A stretch of 64,000 bases of DNA, taken from Roseiarcus sp963758335. Lineage in GTDB: Bacteria; Pseudomonadota; Alphaproteobacteria; Rhizobiales; Beijerinckiaceae. Position numbers and translations under genes: made by a program. Position 1 is the first letter of the stretch, and each line of letters begins with the position of its first letter. Of the stretch, positions 46,774 to 56,750 are shown one piece after another. Under the pieces are notes generated by a model. That model did no database searches and was not told where the DNA came from. It saw only the letters and a list, made by a program, of their open reading frames with translations. The stretch lies in the NCBI GenBank assembly GCA_963758335.1, contig CAVWVF010000007.1, positions 310,001 to 374,000 on the forward strand, in the 5' to 3' direction.

Positions 46774-48506
46774 GTAACCGGGGCGAATTTCCGGGCGGCG
46801 TTAGCTTGGGGCGGGCCTGACGAGAGTTGCGAGATCGGGGATTTCGGGGCCTGGAATGGCGAGGCGAGCGCCGAGATAGTCGAAGAAGGGGATTTTGAGC
46901 TTCCTGCAGGTCTTGGCGAGCCCGAGCATGACGTCGCGGGCGTCGCGGCCTCTGTCGCTGAGGGTCCCGCCGGAGATTTTGCGCTTGGTGACGAAGACGC
47001 GGATGTCGTTTTCCGAGGCGTTGGTGTGCAGCGGAATATGGGGATGGTCGAGGACGCGCAAGAGATCGTCCTTGAGGCGAAAGAGGCGCCTGAGCAGGCT
47101 GTCGAGGGTGGCGTAGCCGGTTCTGGAGCGGTTGAAGATGCGGTCGAACTGCGCCCGCAAACGCTCGGCTTTCTCGAGGCTCGGGGCGAGCTTGTATTCT
47201 TTTAAGGCGCGATAGAACCACCAGATCATGCGCCGTGCGACCTCGATCGCGTTGCGCTGCTTGTCGTTGGCGGGGATGAGCTTGTGGACCAGGCGTTCGG
47301 CGTGCACCCAGCACAAGGCGTGTTCGCCGACGCGGAACTGGCCGGCGCCGTCTGACACGACGATGGCTTGGCCGAGCAGGCCTTGCTCGCGAACGGCGCC
47401 CCACAGAGCACCCTCGCTGGCGACCCGCACCGGATCGGGGGTGATCCTGAGATCGGCGAATCCGAGCGCGTTCAGATGGCTCGTCCAGTCTTCGTGAGAC
47501 GCAAAAAGCCGCGTCGGATGGCCCGCGAGCGTGTCGATGAGGCTGAGGCTCAGATTGCAAGCCCGCATGTAGACGAGCGCCGCCTCGTTGACCACGTAAG
47601 AGGCCGCGCCGCCCAGGAGATTGCGCAGGAACGCCAGGCGGGACTTGCTCGGGCCGGTTCGAAACGTGGTGAAGCTGTCGGAACCGATCTGGGTCACGCC
47701 GCTCTTGCCTCGATGGCGGGCGCCGGTGTCGTCGGCCGTGACGAAGGAAGCGCTGCTCAATCCGGTCTTCAGCACCTCGGCGTCCTCAGCGCGGAACGTC
47801 TCGAGCCTGGCGGCCAGCAGGCGCACCACCTGGCGTTTCGAAATCACCACGCCGACGCCGTTCAGCAGCGCCAGAATCCGCTCGCAGGTCATCTGTCCCT
47901 GAAAGTGCAGCATCAAGATCAGGCGCTGAAGATGCGGGCCATAGCCACCGACGATCCCGGGATCGAGCGGCGCGATCAGAGTCTTCCCATCCGGCGTTTG
48001 CCAGCGCTCGCGCCGATAGCGGGTCACCAAAGGATTCAGAACCAAGTCCTGAACGACGATCTCTTCGTAGCCCTTGTGGCGGGAACCCGCTGGCGCGTCG
48101 ACCTTCACCTCGATGGTTTGCGTGACCGTCAGCTTGTCCAGGTTGCTGCCGCGCCGCTGCGTCGACCGCCCGCCCTTGGGCGCGTTCGCTTGCGAATCCG
48201 GTCGGTCCGTCGCCTTGTCCATCCCCGAGGATTTCTGCGGCGGCCGCGGCGGCAGTTTCTTCAATCGCGCCAGTTCGTCCTTGACCGCCTGATGCTCGAC
48301 CCTCAGCTTGGCCAACGCCCCGCTCACCTTCTCGTACTCCGCCTGAAAGCGGGTCACTTCGCCAATCAAAGTGCGAACCAGGCCGATGAGCTCGGCCGGC
48401 GTCATGCGCTCAAGCGGATCACCCAAATCAACGGACATCCCCAGCTTGAATCATACTTTCCAACGCTTGACTCCCCCCTTCCGCCCGGAAATTTGCCCCG
48501 ATTACC
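46774..48506 (-). mobile_element. IS66-like insertion sequence, copy 3
   Basis: The same inverted-repeat ends as copy 1 and an 8-bp flanking duplication GCTTGCGA (46766-46773 and 48507-48514). One base of ambiguity remains at the right edge because the duplication could extend by C. It carries the only uninterrupted transposase of the three copies. Confidence 0.93.
46801..48438 (-). CDS. IS66-type transposase
   Basis: 545 aa: N-terminal leucine-zipper-like segment (LIGEVTRFQAEYEKVSGALA), basic linker, zinc/HTH region and DDE domain with SFVTADDTGARH, IVVSDGAGQFRV, CWVHAERLVHKL and LHTNASENDIRV. Relative to copies 1 and 2 it lacks one Thr (GVTQ for GVTTQ) and has ADDTG for VDDTG beside the first catalytic Asp. 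It is intact and may drive movement of all three copies. Confidence 0.92.
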   Translation of the reverse strand: MSVDLGDPLERMTPAELIGLVRTLIGEVTRFQAEYEKVSGALAKLRVEHQAVKDELARLKKLPPRPPQKSSGMDKATDRPDSQANAPKGGRSTQRRGSNLDKLTVTQTIEVKVDAPAGSRHKGYEEIVVQDLVLNPLVTRYRRERWQTPDGKTLIAPLDPGIVGGYGPHLQRLILMLHFQGQMTCERILALLNGVGVVISKRQVVRLLAARLETFRAEDAEVLKTGLSSASFVTADDTGARHRGKSGVTQIGSDSFTTFRTGPSKSRLAFLRNLLGGAASYVVNEAALVYMRACNLSLSLIDTLAGHPTRLFASHEDWTSHLNALGFADLRITPDPVRVASEGALWGAVREQGLLGQAIVVSDGAGQFRVGEHALCWVHAERLVHKLIPANDKQRNAIEVARRMIWWFYRALKEYKLAPSLEKAERLRAQFDRIFNRSRTGYATLDSLLRRLFRLKDDLLRVLDHPHIPLHTNASENDIRVFVTKRKISGGTLSDRGRDARDVMLGLAKTCRKLKIPFFDYLGARLAIPGPEIPDLATLVRPAPS

Positions 48507-48564
48507 GCTTGCGACGGCCAAGCCCTTGAAAAGGCTCAAAACGGCAACGGCCGGCTCTTGTAAG

Positions 48565-48660
48565 AGTTCGGGCTCGGCGCCGCATCCTCTTGGGCTCGGC
48601 GCCGCATCCTCTTGGGGTCGGCGCCGCATGATCTTGGGGGCGGAGCCGCAACCCTCCGGG
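48565..48660. repeat. Short tandem repeat, about 23-bp unit, four units
   Basis: Units built on CTCGGCGCCGCATCCTCTTGG: two perfect, then increasingly divergent. The minus strand reads PRGCGAEP-type coding in one frame, but no gene is evident. It follows the IS66 target site. Confidence 0.7.
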
Positions 48661-48857
48661 AATTGGCGCCGCTTTTGCTTTGGGTCCAGACCGCGCCTGG
48701 CGCAGGCTTCCGAGAAGCGTCTGCCCGTCTCTCGGGAATCCAATGCAATATGCGCAGAATCAAGGAATCGCTGTACTAGTCTAGCGCATTGCCGTCGTCC
48801 ACTGCGTCGGCAGCCTCGCACGGCTGAAATCCCGCCCCTTGCCGAAATTCAAACTGA

Positions 48858-49439
48858 GACACTACCCTATTTCGAAAACTCGACAATCATCTGCTCCGCG
48901 TCGCCGATCTCGACGCGGCGATCTCCTTTTATCGAGACAAGTTGGGTCATCGTCTGTTGTGGCGAAGCGATGGAGCCGCCGGCTTCGCTTTTCCTGAGAC
49001 GGACGCGGAGCTCGTGATTCACCTCCACATCGGACCCGAGACGGACATTCTGGTTGGCGACGTCGACGAGGCTTACGCGAGATTCTTGAGCGCAGGCGGC
49101 GAGTCCGTCCAGCGCCCGTTCGACATCGCAATCGGCCGCTGCGCGCGCGTTCGCGATCCCTTCGGCAACGAACTGGTCATCTTGGATCAGTCCAAGGGCA
49201 GATTGGCGATCGTCAACTTTCCGCTTGCGCCGCGAGAAATGTTCTGCAAATGTTCGGCTGATCGGCAGGGCCGGAGGGCAAGATGGTGGCGCGCGTTTCG
49301 ACCGTGGCGTTCGAGGGGGTCGAGGCCCGGCCGGTCGACGTCCAGGTGCATGTCGCTTCCGGGACCGTCGCCTTCACCATCGTGGGCCTGGGCGATAAGG
49401 CGGTCGCGGAATCGCGCGAAAGAGTCCGCTCGGCGCTGA
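48858..49439 (+). pseudogene. Glyoxalase/VOC-family protein, lacking start
   Basis: KLDNHLLRVADLDAAISFYR, KLGHRLLWRSDGAAGFAFPE and RVRDPFGNELVILDQSKGR follow a single VOC domain (metal-dependent lyases/dioxygenases). No ATG precedes the domain; the frame opens directly after an AAACTGAGACACTACCC sequence also present near 41670. The domain ends around 49200, while the frame runs on into comM, so its native stop is probably also lost. Confidence 0.65.
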
Positions 49440-50812
49440 TCGCCTCGGGCCTCGCGCTGCCGGCGAAACGCATCACCGTCAATCTGGCCCTGGCCGACCT
49501 GCCGAAGGAAGGCAGCCATTACGATCTGCCTATCGCGCTCGGCGTGATGGCCGCGATCGGCGCCGTTCCGCACGACGCGCTCGAGGGCTACGCCGTCATC
49601 GGCGAGCTCGCCCTCGACGGGGCGGTCAGCGCGGTCGCGGGCGTGCTGCCGGCCACGATCGCCGCCAATGCGGCGGGGAAGGGGCTCATCTGCCCGGCTC
49701 CCTGCGGGCCGGAGGCGGCCTGGGCCTCGGCCGACCTCGACATTCTCGCGCCGCGCTCGCTGATCCAGCTCGCCAACCATTTCAAGGGGACGCAGACGCT
49801 GTCGCGGCCGCAGCCCGCCATGCGGCCGCCGGCCGGGCCGCAGCCGGATCTGCGTGACATCAAGGGCCAGGAGAGCGCCAAACGGGCGCTCGAGGTCGCG
49901 GCGGCCGGCGGCCACAACCTGCTCATGAGCGGGGCCCCCGGCGCGGGCAAGTCGATGCTCGCGCAACGCCTGCCTTCGATCCTACCGCCGTTGACGCCGC
50001 GCGAACTCTTGGAAGTGTCGATGATCCATTCGGTCGCCGGCGCGCTCGCCGGCGGGGCGCTGACCGACCGGCGCCCGTTCCGCGCGCCCCATCATTCGGC
50101 CTCGATGCCGGCGCTGGTCGGCGGCGGCGTCCACGCCAAGCCCGGCGAGATTTCGCTCGCCCACAACGGCGTCCTCTTCCTCGACGAATTGCCGGAATTC
50201 CAGCCGCAGGTGCTCGACAGCCTGCGCCAGCCGATCGAGACGGGCGAGGTGGCCATCGCGCGGGCCAATCACCGCGTCGTCTATCCGGCCCGCTTCCAGC
50301 TCGTCGCGGCGATGAATCCCTGCCGCTGCGGCCGAGCCGGGCTACGCCTGCAAGCGCATGCCGAACGAACGCTGCGTCGCGCAATATCTCGGCCGTCTGT
50401 CGGGGCCGCTGATCGACCGCTTCGATCTCGTCGTTGACGTGCCCTCGGTGTCGGCCGCCGACCTCATGACCCCGCCGCCGCGCGAAGGCTCGGCCGAGGT
50501 CGCCGCGCGGGTGGCGGCGGCGCGCAACATCCAGCTCGCCCGCTATGCCGCCCTCGGCCTCGACGGCGTTTCCTGCAACGCCGCCGCGCCCGCGAGCGCG
50601 GTCGAGACGATCGCCGACGCCGACGACGCCGGCCTGCGCCTGCTGCGCGACGCCGCGGAGCTCTGCGCCTTTCGGCGCGCGGCTATCATCGGGTCCTCAA
50701 GCTCGCCCGCACGCTCGCCGACCTCGACGGCGGCGGCCCGGCGAGGCGCGCGCATCTCGCCGAGGCGCTCTCCTATCGCGGCGCGCCCGACCGCACCGCC
50801 GCGGCGGCCTGA
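49283..50812 (+). pseudogene. comM: YifB/ComM AAA ATPase, two frameshifts
   Basis: Mg-chelatase-like ATPase linked to branch migration in natural transformation. Residues 1-180 form the N-domain (AFTIVGLGDKAVAESRERVR); Walker A GAPGAGKSMLAQRLPS near 217 and Walker B GVLFLDELPEF follow, then MNPCRCG. A base is missing near 50335 (GEPGYACKR expected), shifting to MPNERCVAQYLGRLSGPLID. A second shift near 50665 moves the C-terminus to ARGYHRVLKLARTLADLDGG and a stop at 50812. Both lie in GC-rich runs. Confidence 0.88.
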
Positions 50813-51069
50813 AGCGCTGCACCGCGATCTCCCTCGTCGCTTCAGGCCAATTGCCGACCTCGACGGCGCGCCGACAGCCCCGTTGGCCGCACCGGTTGGA
50901 GGGCCGAAGAAACGGCGCAATCGGAACCGTTCATCGTCGAGGCGACCTCGCCGGCCGCGGCCGGCGGTCGAGTGATGACGGCGCCATTTCTTGACCCTCG
51001 CGAGGAGCCTGCGGCCGGTCGCGGGGCCCCCGCCTTTGGCGATCAGAACGGCGGCCCGGTCACATGCCG

Positions 51070-51262
51070 AACAGGGCGATTTCCCTGCGAACAGGCAGAA
51101 AACAGGGGAATCGCGCCCTTTCGGCCGCGCTTCTCGATGAGAAAAACGTCTGGTTGCAAAGTCTTACGAGAAAACGCTGCGCGCCGGGATCAGGCGCAAG
51201 AACAGGAGCGTAACAGGGAGCGATTTCGCCCTTATCAGGGCGATAACAGACGGCGTTTTGGC
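51070..51262. repeat. Cluster of CAGGG/GGGAA words, second site
   Basis: Repeated words such as AACAGGG, CAGGGCGAT, AACAGGGAGCG and GATAACAG in a non-coding stretch upstream of the IS110 gene. The same vocabulary occurs at about 29015-29240. Function unknown. Confidence 0.55.
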
Positions 51263-51339
51263 GATAACAGATCCTATGCGGGTGGACGGCGGCCGGACCC
51301 TTGGTAGGCTGATCTTCCACACCAGCATGGAGGCAACCG

Positions 51340-52503
51340 ATGCATTTAATCACCTCCGCGACCGTTGTCGCGACCACCGCCCGCGCGAATGATATCACGC
51401 TGTTCGCCTCGCTCGAATTGAGCAAATCGAAATGGGTTGTGACGATCAACAGTCCGGGCGGCGAGAAATTTTCCAGGCATGTGGTCGAGGGTGGGGACGG
51501 CGCCGGCCTGCTCGACCTTCTTTCGCGGTCGAGGGCGAAGGCCGGGCAGCGCTATGGCGTGCCGATCAAAGCGATCGTCATTCAGGAGGCGGGATTGGAC
51601 GGATTTTGGATCCATCGCCTGCTGCTCGCCGAGGGGATCGAGAGCCACGTGGTCGATGCGGCTTCGATTGCGGTCAACCGGCGGCATCGGCGAGCCAAGA
51701 CCGATGCGATCGACGGCGAGACGCTGTTGCGGACGCTGATGGCGTGGGCTCGCGGCGAGCGGCGGGTCTGCTCCATGGTTCGCGCGCCGAGCCCGGAAGA
51801 AGAGGATCGCCGGCGGCTGACCCGCGAGCGCGGCACGCTGCTCAAGGAACGCATTCAGCACACCAATCGGGTCAGGGGCCTGCTCAGCGGCCAAGGCATC
51901 CGGGATTACAACCCGCTTCGGCGCGATCGTTTTGAGCGGCTCGAGGCGCTGCGAACCGGCGACGGCCGCGAGCTGCCGCCGCTGCTGAAGGCGGAAATAC
52001 GCCGGGAGCTCGATCGGATCGCGCTGGCGACGACGCAACTGGCTGCGGTCGAACGGGCCCGCGACGCGCTCATCCGCACGGAAGCCGAGGAGCGCACCAA
52101 CCCCGCCGCCCGGCTCCTCGAGCTCAAGGGCTTGGGCCCCGAGTTCGCCTCGCTCCTCTGGCTGGAATCGTTGTTCCGCAGCTTCGCCAACCGCCGCCAG
52201 GTGGCGGCTTACGGCGGATTGGCGCCCAGCCCCTGGCAGAGCGGCGGCGTCGAACGGGATCAAGGCATCTCGAAGTCGGGCAACCGCCGCCTGCGCAAGA
52301 CCATGATCGAGCTGGCCTGGTTCTGGCTGCGTCACCAGCCGGACTCGGCGTTGAGCCGCTGGTTTCGGGCGCGGGTCGGCGCCGCGAAGGGACGGGTCCG
52401 CCGGATCGCCATCGTGGCGCTGGCCCGCAAACTGCTCGTCGCCTTGTGGCGCTATGTCACCCAAGGCGTCGTTCCCGAGGGCGCGGTGTTCAAGGCGGCC
52501 TGA
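51340..52503 (+). CDS. IS110-family transposase
   Basis: 387 aa. The N-terminal RuvC-like DEDD domain includes FASLELSKSKWVVTINSPGG and RHRRAKTDAIDGETLLRTL; the C-terminal Transposase_20 domain includes LKGLGPEFASLLWLESLF, YGGLAPSPWQSGG and KSGNRRLRKTMIELAWFWLR with the catalytic serine region. IS110 enzymes recombine under the guidance of a bridge RNA encoded in flanking non-coding DNA. About 1 kb of non-coding sequence follows. Element ends were not identified. Confidence 0.93.
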   Translation: MHLITSATVVATTARANDITLFASLELSKSKWVVTINSPGGEKFSRHVVEGGDGAGLLDLLSRSRAKAGQRYGVPIKAIVIQEAGLDGFWIHRLLLAEGIESHVVDAASIAVNRRHRRAKTDAIDGETLLRTLMAWARGERRVCSMVRAPSPEEEDRRRLTRERGTLLKERIQHTNRVRGLLSGQGIRDYNPLRRDRFERLEALRTGDGRELPPLLKAEIRRELDRIALATTQLAAVERARDALIRTEAEERTNPAARLLELKGLGPEFASLLWLESLFRSFANRRQVAAYGGLAPSPWQSGGVERDQGISKSGNRRLRKTMIELAWFWLRHQPDSALSRWFRARVGAAKGRVRRIAIVALARKLLVALWRYVTQGVVPEGAVFKAA

Positions 52504-53498
52504 CCCGATGGCTCAATCCTACGCCGACGCTCCAACGATGGCTTAACGACTCAACCCCATTCCAGCGAAGCCGAACGCGACGGCTTCGCCGGATCCGGGC
52601 GGGCGGTGACCGCGGCTTTGCCTGGCTGAAACACGCCGTTTAACAGGATGGTCCCCGCCAACCCGAGCCCGACGCCCTCGAGCATGAGGGATTATGGTGC
52701 GAGCCCCGACAAGCTCGACCGGATGTGAGGTGATGCGGCCGTCAAGGCTGCATGCGAAAGACGGGCTCACGCTTCGGATCCAAACGCCAAAGGAGATGCG
52801 CAATGCCAAAATGAATGAGCGCGGCAAAGACCACAGAGGCAGCCAAGAGCGCGCAAGGGCGCGCTCGCTCGTGACAGTGTATCCGGCCGCTGGCGCGTCA
52901 AGGTCGCTTCGCTCCCTGCTCCGCTGCGCTTCGCCCCGCTTCGCGGGTGACACGCCAGCGGCCGGTGCAAACGAATGAGCTTGACCCGAAACACCCCATG
53001 TGAGGCGAAAGCAATTCCGGACGCTGGGGGCTTCGAAAACGGCTTCGCCGGCGGCCTCGCCGACGTTCGGAAAGCGCCCCAGAAAGGATAGAAATTCTAT
53101 CCTTTTGCCCAGCCCTCGACGAACGACATGGCTCCGGATGGTCCGGCTCGATGAGCGTGCGCCGTCCCCCAAGTCAGGCGCGGGAAGCCGCTCCTCGCCG
53201 TGACGGCGGCGGTTCAACCCGATCGCATCATGCTCCAGTAGGCTCCAGTAGGATGCTGAAGCCCGCCCGCGCCTAGCTTCTGACAGCATTCGTTTCAAAG
53301 CGCGGACGAATTTTTCCACGACCCAGCGCAAAGCCATTGCGATCCGTCGAGCGAAGCGCTGCTCCTGCGAGGGAAACGCTGTCGTCAGACGCGGCTCGGA
53401 ACGGAATTTACCTGCAGAATTGCGCGAGATCAAGGCGCGCGGACGCGGGAGGCGGTATTCGAGACCCCATAAAAGATTAGAGAAACGAGGGGGCAAAC
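52504..53498. other. 1 kb non-coding stretch after the IS110 gene
   Basis: No gene recognised on either strand. The first few hundred bases are probably the 3' non-coding part of the IS110 element and could hold its bridge RNA. It contains a strong inverted repeat (52883-52965). Confidence 0.5.
52883..52965. repeat. Inverted repeat with 18-bp arms
   Basis: Arms CCGGCCGCTGGCGCGTCA (52883-52900) and its near-perfect complement (52948-52965; one mismatch) are separated by 47 bases. A transcript would form a long stable hairpin. It may be an IS110-associated RNA structure or a small mobile repeat. Confidence 0.7.
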
Positions 53499-54938
53499 AT
53501 GAAGGTCCGGAAGGCCCATATCGTTGGTTCGGGAATCGGCTCGCTCGCGGCCGCGGTTTACCTCATCCAAGACACCGGTATCGAGGCGAGCGATATTACC
53601 ATCTACGACGCCGATTTGGAGTGCGGAGGCGCTATGGCCGCGACCTCGGTGTTGGAGAACCACTCGGGACGTCGCGCCTACGTTCTCCCCGCGACGCGGA
53701 TCATGGAGAGAGAATATCGCTGCTCGTATGAGCTCTTCTCGCACTTCCCGTCGGTGAGCGATCCGAACCAAACGCTCGACGAGGACGTGCACGAATTCAA
53801 CTGGCGCTATCCTTACCACGATACGACCCGGATCCTAGACGAGCATCACAAGCCGAGATCTTCGAGACACTTCGGAGTGGGTGTCGCCGACACCCTCAAA
53901 CTCGTTTGGCTCATGGCTCATCCAGAATGCACACTCGACGACAAAACCATAGAGGATTGGGGGCGTTGGCATTTTTCGGAGGACTTCTATAAGTCTGAAT
54001 TCTGGATCGCGTGGTCGACGATGATGGGCCCGTTGAGGGAACACAGCGCGATCGAGATGCGGCGATATCTGTGGCGCTTCCTCCACATCGTCCCCGACAT
54101 CGCCGATATGACGACCATCTGGCGCATGCGCATGAACCAGAACAACTCGGTCGTACGTCCGATTTGCGACTGGCTGAAGGCGCAGGGAGTGAATTTCGAA
54201 CCGGACGCGGTCGTCGAAGACGTGTCGTTCGTCCAAGTTCAGGGCGGTCTCGCAGCCAGCGAGATCTTTGTGCGAGGGCGAAGTCGGCCCATCCACGTCG
54301 ACCACGACAAAGGGGGCGTCGTCCTGGTGACCCTGGGATCCCAGGTCGCCGACATGACGATCGGACGTTGGAAGGCAGCCCCGGCGGCGGCTCCGTCTCA
54401 TCCGGGTCAGAGTAGGGCCTTGTGGGCAAAGATCGCCCAAAGCCATCCCGAATTCGGCCAGCCGGCGAAGTTCTTCGGAGCACAGACTGAACGCTACGCA
54501 AAATGGGTCACGTTCACGATCACAGCGTACGGTCCGACTCTTCTCGATTGCCTAGCCAGGATCACGGGCGTCGACCCTGCCCGCGCGGGCCTCACCACCC
54601 TGGACAATTCGCCCTGGAAGATCACGATTGCGCCGTGCCCGAAGCCCCATTTCCTGGGCCAGCCTGACGATGTGACGGTGGTGTGGGGGTACAGCATCCT
54701 TCCGGACGAGCCCGGAAAGTACGTCACCAAAAAAATGTGGACGTGCACAGGGAAAGAAATCCTGACGGAAACGGCCCATCAGTTGGGGTTCGACAACCAC
54801 CTGTCCCAGATCCTTACCGAATGCGAGTGCATTCCCTGCTACCTCCCGCATGCCAACAGCGTCTGGATGGCGCGAAACCGCGCCGATCACTGGCATGCCT
54901 TTAGGCAAGGCGCTTCCTACAGTCATTCGTTGCGTTAG
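53499..54938 (+). pseudogene. ohyA: Oleate hydratase, C-terminus missing
   Basis: FAD-dependent fatty acid double-bond hydratase (MCRA family). The N-terminus MKVRKAHIVGSGIGSLAAAV is the dinucleotide-binding motif. NHSGRRAYVLPATRIMEREY, FWIAWSTMMGPLREHSAIEM and CEEL-like later parts (TVVWGYSILPDEPGKYVTKK, CIPCYLPHANSVWMARNRAD) follow the family. At residue 466 the match stops (HWHAFRQGASYSHSLR) and the roughly 70-100 C-terminal residues are absent, so it is probably inactive. AGGAAC-like spacing upstream is weak. Confidence 0.82.
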
Positions 54939-55346
54939 TGCAAGCTGAGAGTTTTTGAGCGATTTTGTTTTATTGATCCGTCGCCGTTCTAATTCGGTTC
55001 GGTCTACTACGGTGTCCACGATCCCGGCCTCGAAGCCGATCTCAACCGCGCTGGCGGCCTCGCTGAGGGAATTGCCAACATTCACCGAGCCGATGACGAT
55101 CTCGGCCTTCGAGGGCGCGCCCGAACCGCTAGTGGCCTCGCTGGCGCTCTCGGCCTAGACGATCTCGGCCGGGCTGGCGGCCTCGCCGACGGCGTCGCTG
55201 AAATTGCCAGGCCGAAGACGCTCTCGGCCTCGAAGGCGTTCAATAAGATGCCGTTCCGCGGGAAGGGCTGACGGTGCGAAGTTGATGTAACCAGCCCTTT
55301 TGAAGCCGAGGAAGCCGATGTAAGAGGCAATAGCCTAAGAGGCCGC
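54939..55346. other. Gap without gene; degenerate GGCCTCGCTG repeats
   Basis: From about 55030 to 55240 words such as GATCTCGGCC and GGCGGCCTCGCTG recur, recalling the Gly/Ala-coding repeats at 59.1-59.8 kb. No gene is supported. Confidence 0.4.
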
Positions 55347-56750
55347 ATGTCTGAATATTTCGAAGGCGTCGCTCCCTATCGCCACTTTGTCGATGACGAC
55401 AAGCCCGCAAGAGCGGTTGAGGAAGTCTTGACGTACCTCACTGTCCGACGTGCTAGTGTCGGTGATCAGATATACCGTCAGGACCACAAAGGGACCCCGT
55501 TTTACATTCTCGGTTATTTGGCCTTCGCGTGTCACGATTACACATCAGCTAGCCTTTATTTTGATGCCGCCGCCGAAGCCGACTTGCGGTATCACGCGGG
55601 CAATCTCGACACACCAGCCTTAAGGTTCATCAAAATTCTCCATACGGCTAACGAGGACCTTCTGGCGAGGGATATCATTGCTCAAATCGAGGCTCAAACC
55701 CAAACTCTTCTGACCGAGTACCATAACCGGGATTTGCATCAACCCATTAGCTTGTCGGACCTTCGCGCTCGCTTCTTTGAGCGAGTGTTAAGGAACGGTC
55801 CGGCCCATCATCGGACGCTGCTCACAGCATTCATCTCATTTGTCGCCGAGTGGGATTACCGCGCTAGGCAGTTTGAGCTCGTCCCAGAGGGCTCCCGCGA
55901 ACCCTTCTTTTTGCATCCGTTTCGTGGATGCGTCCTATTTGAAAGCTTGCTGAAAAGCGCGCCGGGCGCCCCGCAACTTCGGACGATAGGCGACGCGCTG
56001 CGCCACTATCGGAACCAGCTCGGGCTTCGCGGTCAAATCGACACTGCTGCGAGTGAGTTCAATGACGTGGTCGCGGCGCTCACCGCGAAAATGGATATTG
56101 AGAATGCTATCTATTCGTGTGCGAAAACACGCAACACGATCGGACATAATCTGGTCTGGAGCACCGCCGATTTGAATTCGCAGACCTATGACTGGCTCGT
56201 AAGGAATGTTGGCGCGTCCTGCCTTCACGCGGTTTCGAAACTCTATGGTTCGACAGGTTCACAAGGGGTGACGGGTCCTACCGGCGCGACTGGCGCTGGC
56301 TCAACAGGGACTACGGGACCGACAGGTCCATCAGGGGGGCCGTGCGTTGAATTAGCGGCTGCGGGGAGTTTCGGTAGTGGTCCAAATCGGTACCCCTGCC
56401 TGTTTGGCGGACGATGGCCGGAATCGACCCGTTGCAGACCTTCCCGGCGGTGCAAAAATCAAGCAGACCGTGCGAAAACTCCGCGGCATGTCAAGCGCGA
56501 CCCGAATTTCGCGGCCTATAGCCGTGCAGATCAGAAAAAATCGCGAAAATCGGGCCTCTGCGCAACCGTACGGAGCCCAGCATCGAGTTTTCGCACAACT
56601 GGGTTATATGGGATCATGGGCCTCGGATGTGAGGCGACACAACAAACTGACCCCCCAGGCCAATTCCTGGTGTCGCTCGACAGCCTCTACCAGGCGGTTA
56701 GGAGCGTCCTGCCAAGCGAAATATATCGCTCTTATTGTGTTTCGTGTTGA
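55347..56750 (+). CDS. HEPN-like protein with collagen-like tail
   Basis: 467 codons starting MSEYFEGVAPYRHFVDDDKP. The first 300 residues are helical and contain RNTIGH at about 261-266, the R-N-x3-H signature of HEPN RNases. Residues about 302-331 are collagen-like triplets (GVTGPTGATGAGSTGTTGPT). The last 135 residues are Arg/Ser-rich, unrelated to either part, and run into the IS1595 left end; they look like read-through into repeat DNA. The native C-terminus is therefore uncertain. Confidence 0.6.
   Translation: MSEYFEGVAPYRHFVDDDKPARAVEEVLTYLTVRRASVGDQIYRQDHKGTPFYILGYLAFACHDYTSASLYFDAAAEADLRYHAGNLDTPALRFIKILHTANEDLLARDIIAQIEAQTQTLLTEYHNRDLHQPISLSDLRARFFERVLRNGPAHHRTLLTAFISFVAEWDYRARQFELVPEGSREPFFLHPFRGCVLFESLLKSAPGAPQLRTIGDALRHYRNQLGLRGQIDTAASEFNDVVAALTAKMDIENAIYSCAKTRNTIGHNLVWSTADLNSQTYDWLVRNVGASCLHAVSKLYGSTGSQGVTGPTGATGAGSTGTTGPTGPSGGPCVELAAAGSFGSGPNRYPCLFGGRWPESTRCRPSRRCKNQADRAKTPRHVKRDPNFAAYSRADQKKSRKSGLCATVRSPASSFRTTGLYGIMGLGCEATQQTDPPGQFLVSLDSLYQAVRSVLPSEIYRSYCVSC
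56470..56596. repeat. 127-bp segment bounded by 12-bp inverted repeats
   Basis: GTGCGAAAACTC at 56470-56481 and its exact complement GAGTTTTCGCAC at 56585-56596. The size and perfect ends suggest a MITE-like unit. No flanking duplication was found. Confidence 0.5.

Noticed and set aside
52543..53496. 317-codon minus-strand frame after the IS110 gene
   Set aside because: Low-complexity Arg/Ser composition, spans the inverted repeat, and matches no family I recognise.
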